This document shows positions 11,498-13,337 of a DNA stretch of 13,337 nucleotides, piece after piece. This DNA comes from Sporichthyaceae bacterium (GTDB taxonomy: Bacteria > Actinomycetota > Actinomycetes > JACCYY01). A model generated the notes under the pieces. The model ran no database searches and was not told the origin of the DNA. It saw only the letters and a program-made list of their open reading frames with translations. The position numbers and the translations under genes are program-made. The stretch is taken from assembly GCA_013696235.1 (NCBI GenBank), contig JACCYY010000128.1:1-13337 (forward strand), in the 5' to 3' direction. The first letter of the stretch is position 1, and every line of letters starts with the position of its first letter.

Positions 11498-11635
11498 GAC
11501 GTGCTCCTCACTCAACTCGGTCGCCGGGTCGCCCTACGGCCGCAGGACGTGAACCGGAACCCGCTCCGCAGTCTGCCAGGACCGCGAGCACCTGCTCAAA
11601 CGCCGATGTGCATCTGGCTGTTCCGCCCACGGTGC
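11498..11635 (-). other. rho-rpmE intergenic region, possible weak promoter
   Basis: 138 bp between the rho stop and the rpmE ATG. Apart from the rpmE ribosome binding site (GAGGAG, 11504-11509) it holds a candidate promoter on the minus strand: TTGAGC (11594-11599), an 18-bp spacer, and CAGACT (11570-11575). The -10 hexamer lacks the first T, so this is weak. A 12-bp inverted repeat GAGCA-CC-TGCTC is at 11586-11597; its 2-nt centre is too small for an RNA hairpin. No convincing terminator after rho is visible. Confidence 0.3.

Positions 11636-13337
<1,702 letters not shown>

Noticed and set aside
11586..11597. Inverted repeat GAGCA-CC-TGCTC between rho and rpmE
   Set aside because: Five-bp arms with a 2-nt centre cannot form an RNA hairpin and such a short palindrome is expected by chance in GC-rich DNA; no matching regulator is known to me.

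Overview
The window is a 13.3 kb piece of chromosome from a high-GC Gram-positive actinomycete. The whole gene set reads on the minus strand, so the order of transcription runs from the right edge (13337) to the left edge (1). The evidence for an actinomycete is the GC-rich third codon positions, the order rho-rpmE-prfA-prmC-ywlC-wecA-atp, the long Rho N-terminal extension and the C-terminal tail on the ATP synthase alpha subunit. The b subunit (atpF) and delta subunit (atpH) are separate genes rather than the b-delta fusion of mycobacteria. This argues against a mycobacterium and for a Streptomyces- or Nocardioides-like lineage; the genus cannot be fixed from the sequence.

Right part (about 13337 to 9161): transcription and translation genes. 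rho (5' end off the window, with a very long Q/N/S/R-rich disordered region) is followed by rpmE (zinc-type ribosomal protein L31) and a strong GC hairpin. Then come prfA (release factor 1) and prmC (the methyltransferase that modifies the release-factor GGQ glutamine).

Middle (9123 to 7354): ywlC/tsaC (threonylcarbamoyl-AMP synthase for the tRNA t6A modification) and a WecA-type polyprenyl-phosphate sugar-1-phosphate transferase that starts cell-wall glycopolymer synthesis. A 119-bp gap follows. It holds a GC-rich repeat-like element and an 18-bp palindrome closely matching the operator of the NADH/NAD+ sensor Rex.

Left part (7234 to 1): the F-type ATP synthase operon. It begins with two small membrane proteins (AtpI-like and AtpZ/AtpI-like), then atpB, atpE, atpF, atpH, atpA, atpG and atpD. 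The atpD 3' end and presumably atpC lie beyond the left edge. Genes are tightly packed: atpF and atpH overlap by ATGA, and most gaps are under 100 bp. All catalytic and proton-path residues I looked for are present, so the enzyme looks intact.

The locus is a conserved housekeeping neighbourhood and I see no mobile element, defence system, CRISPR array, RNA gene or new multi-gene system. The points worth following are the Rex-type operator in front of the ATP synthase genes, the prion-like composition of the Rho N-terminal region, a proline-to-serine change in the Rho P-loop, and the G-poor leader before atpE. No stretch longer than 300 bp lacks a gene; the longest gap is 166 bp (11095-11260).
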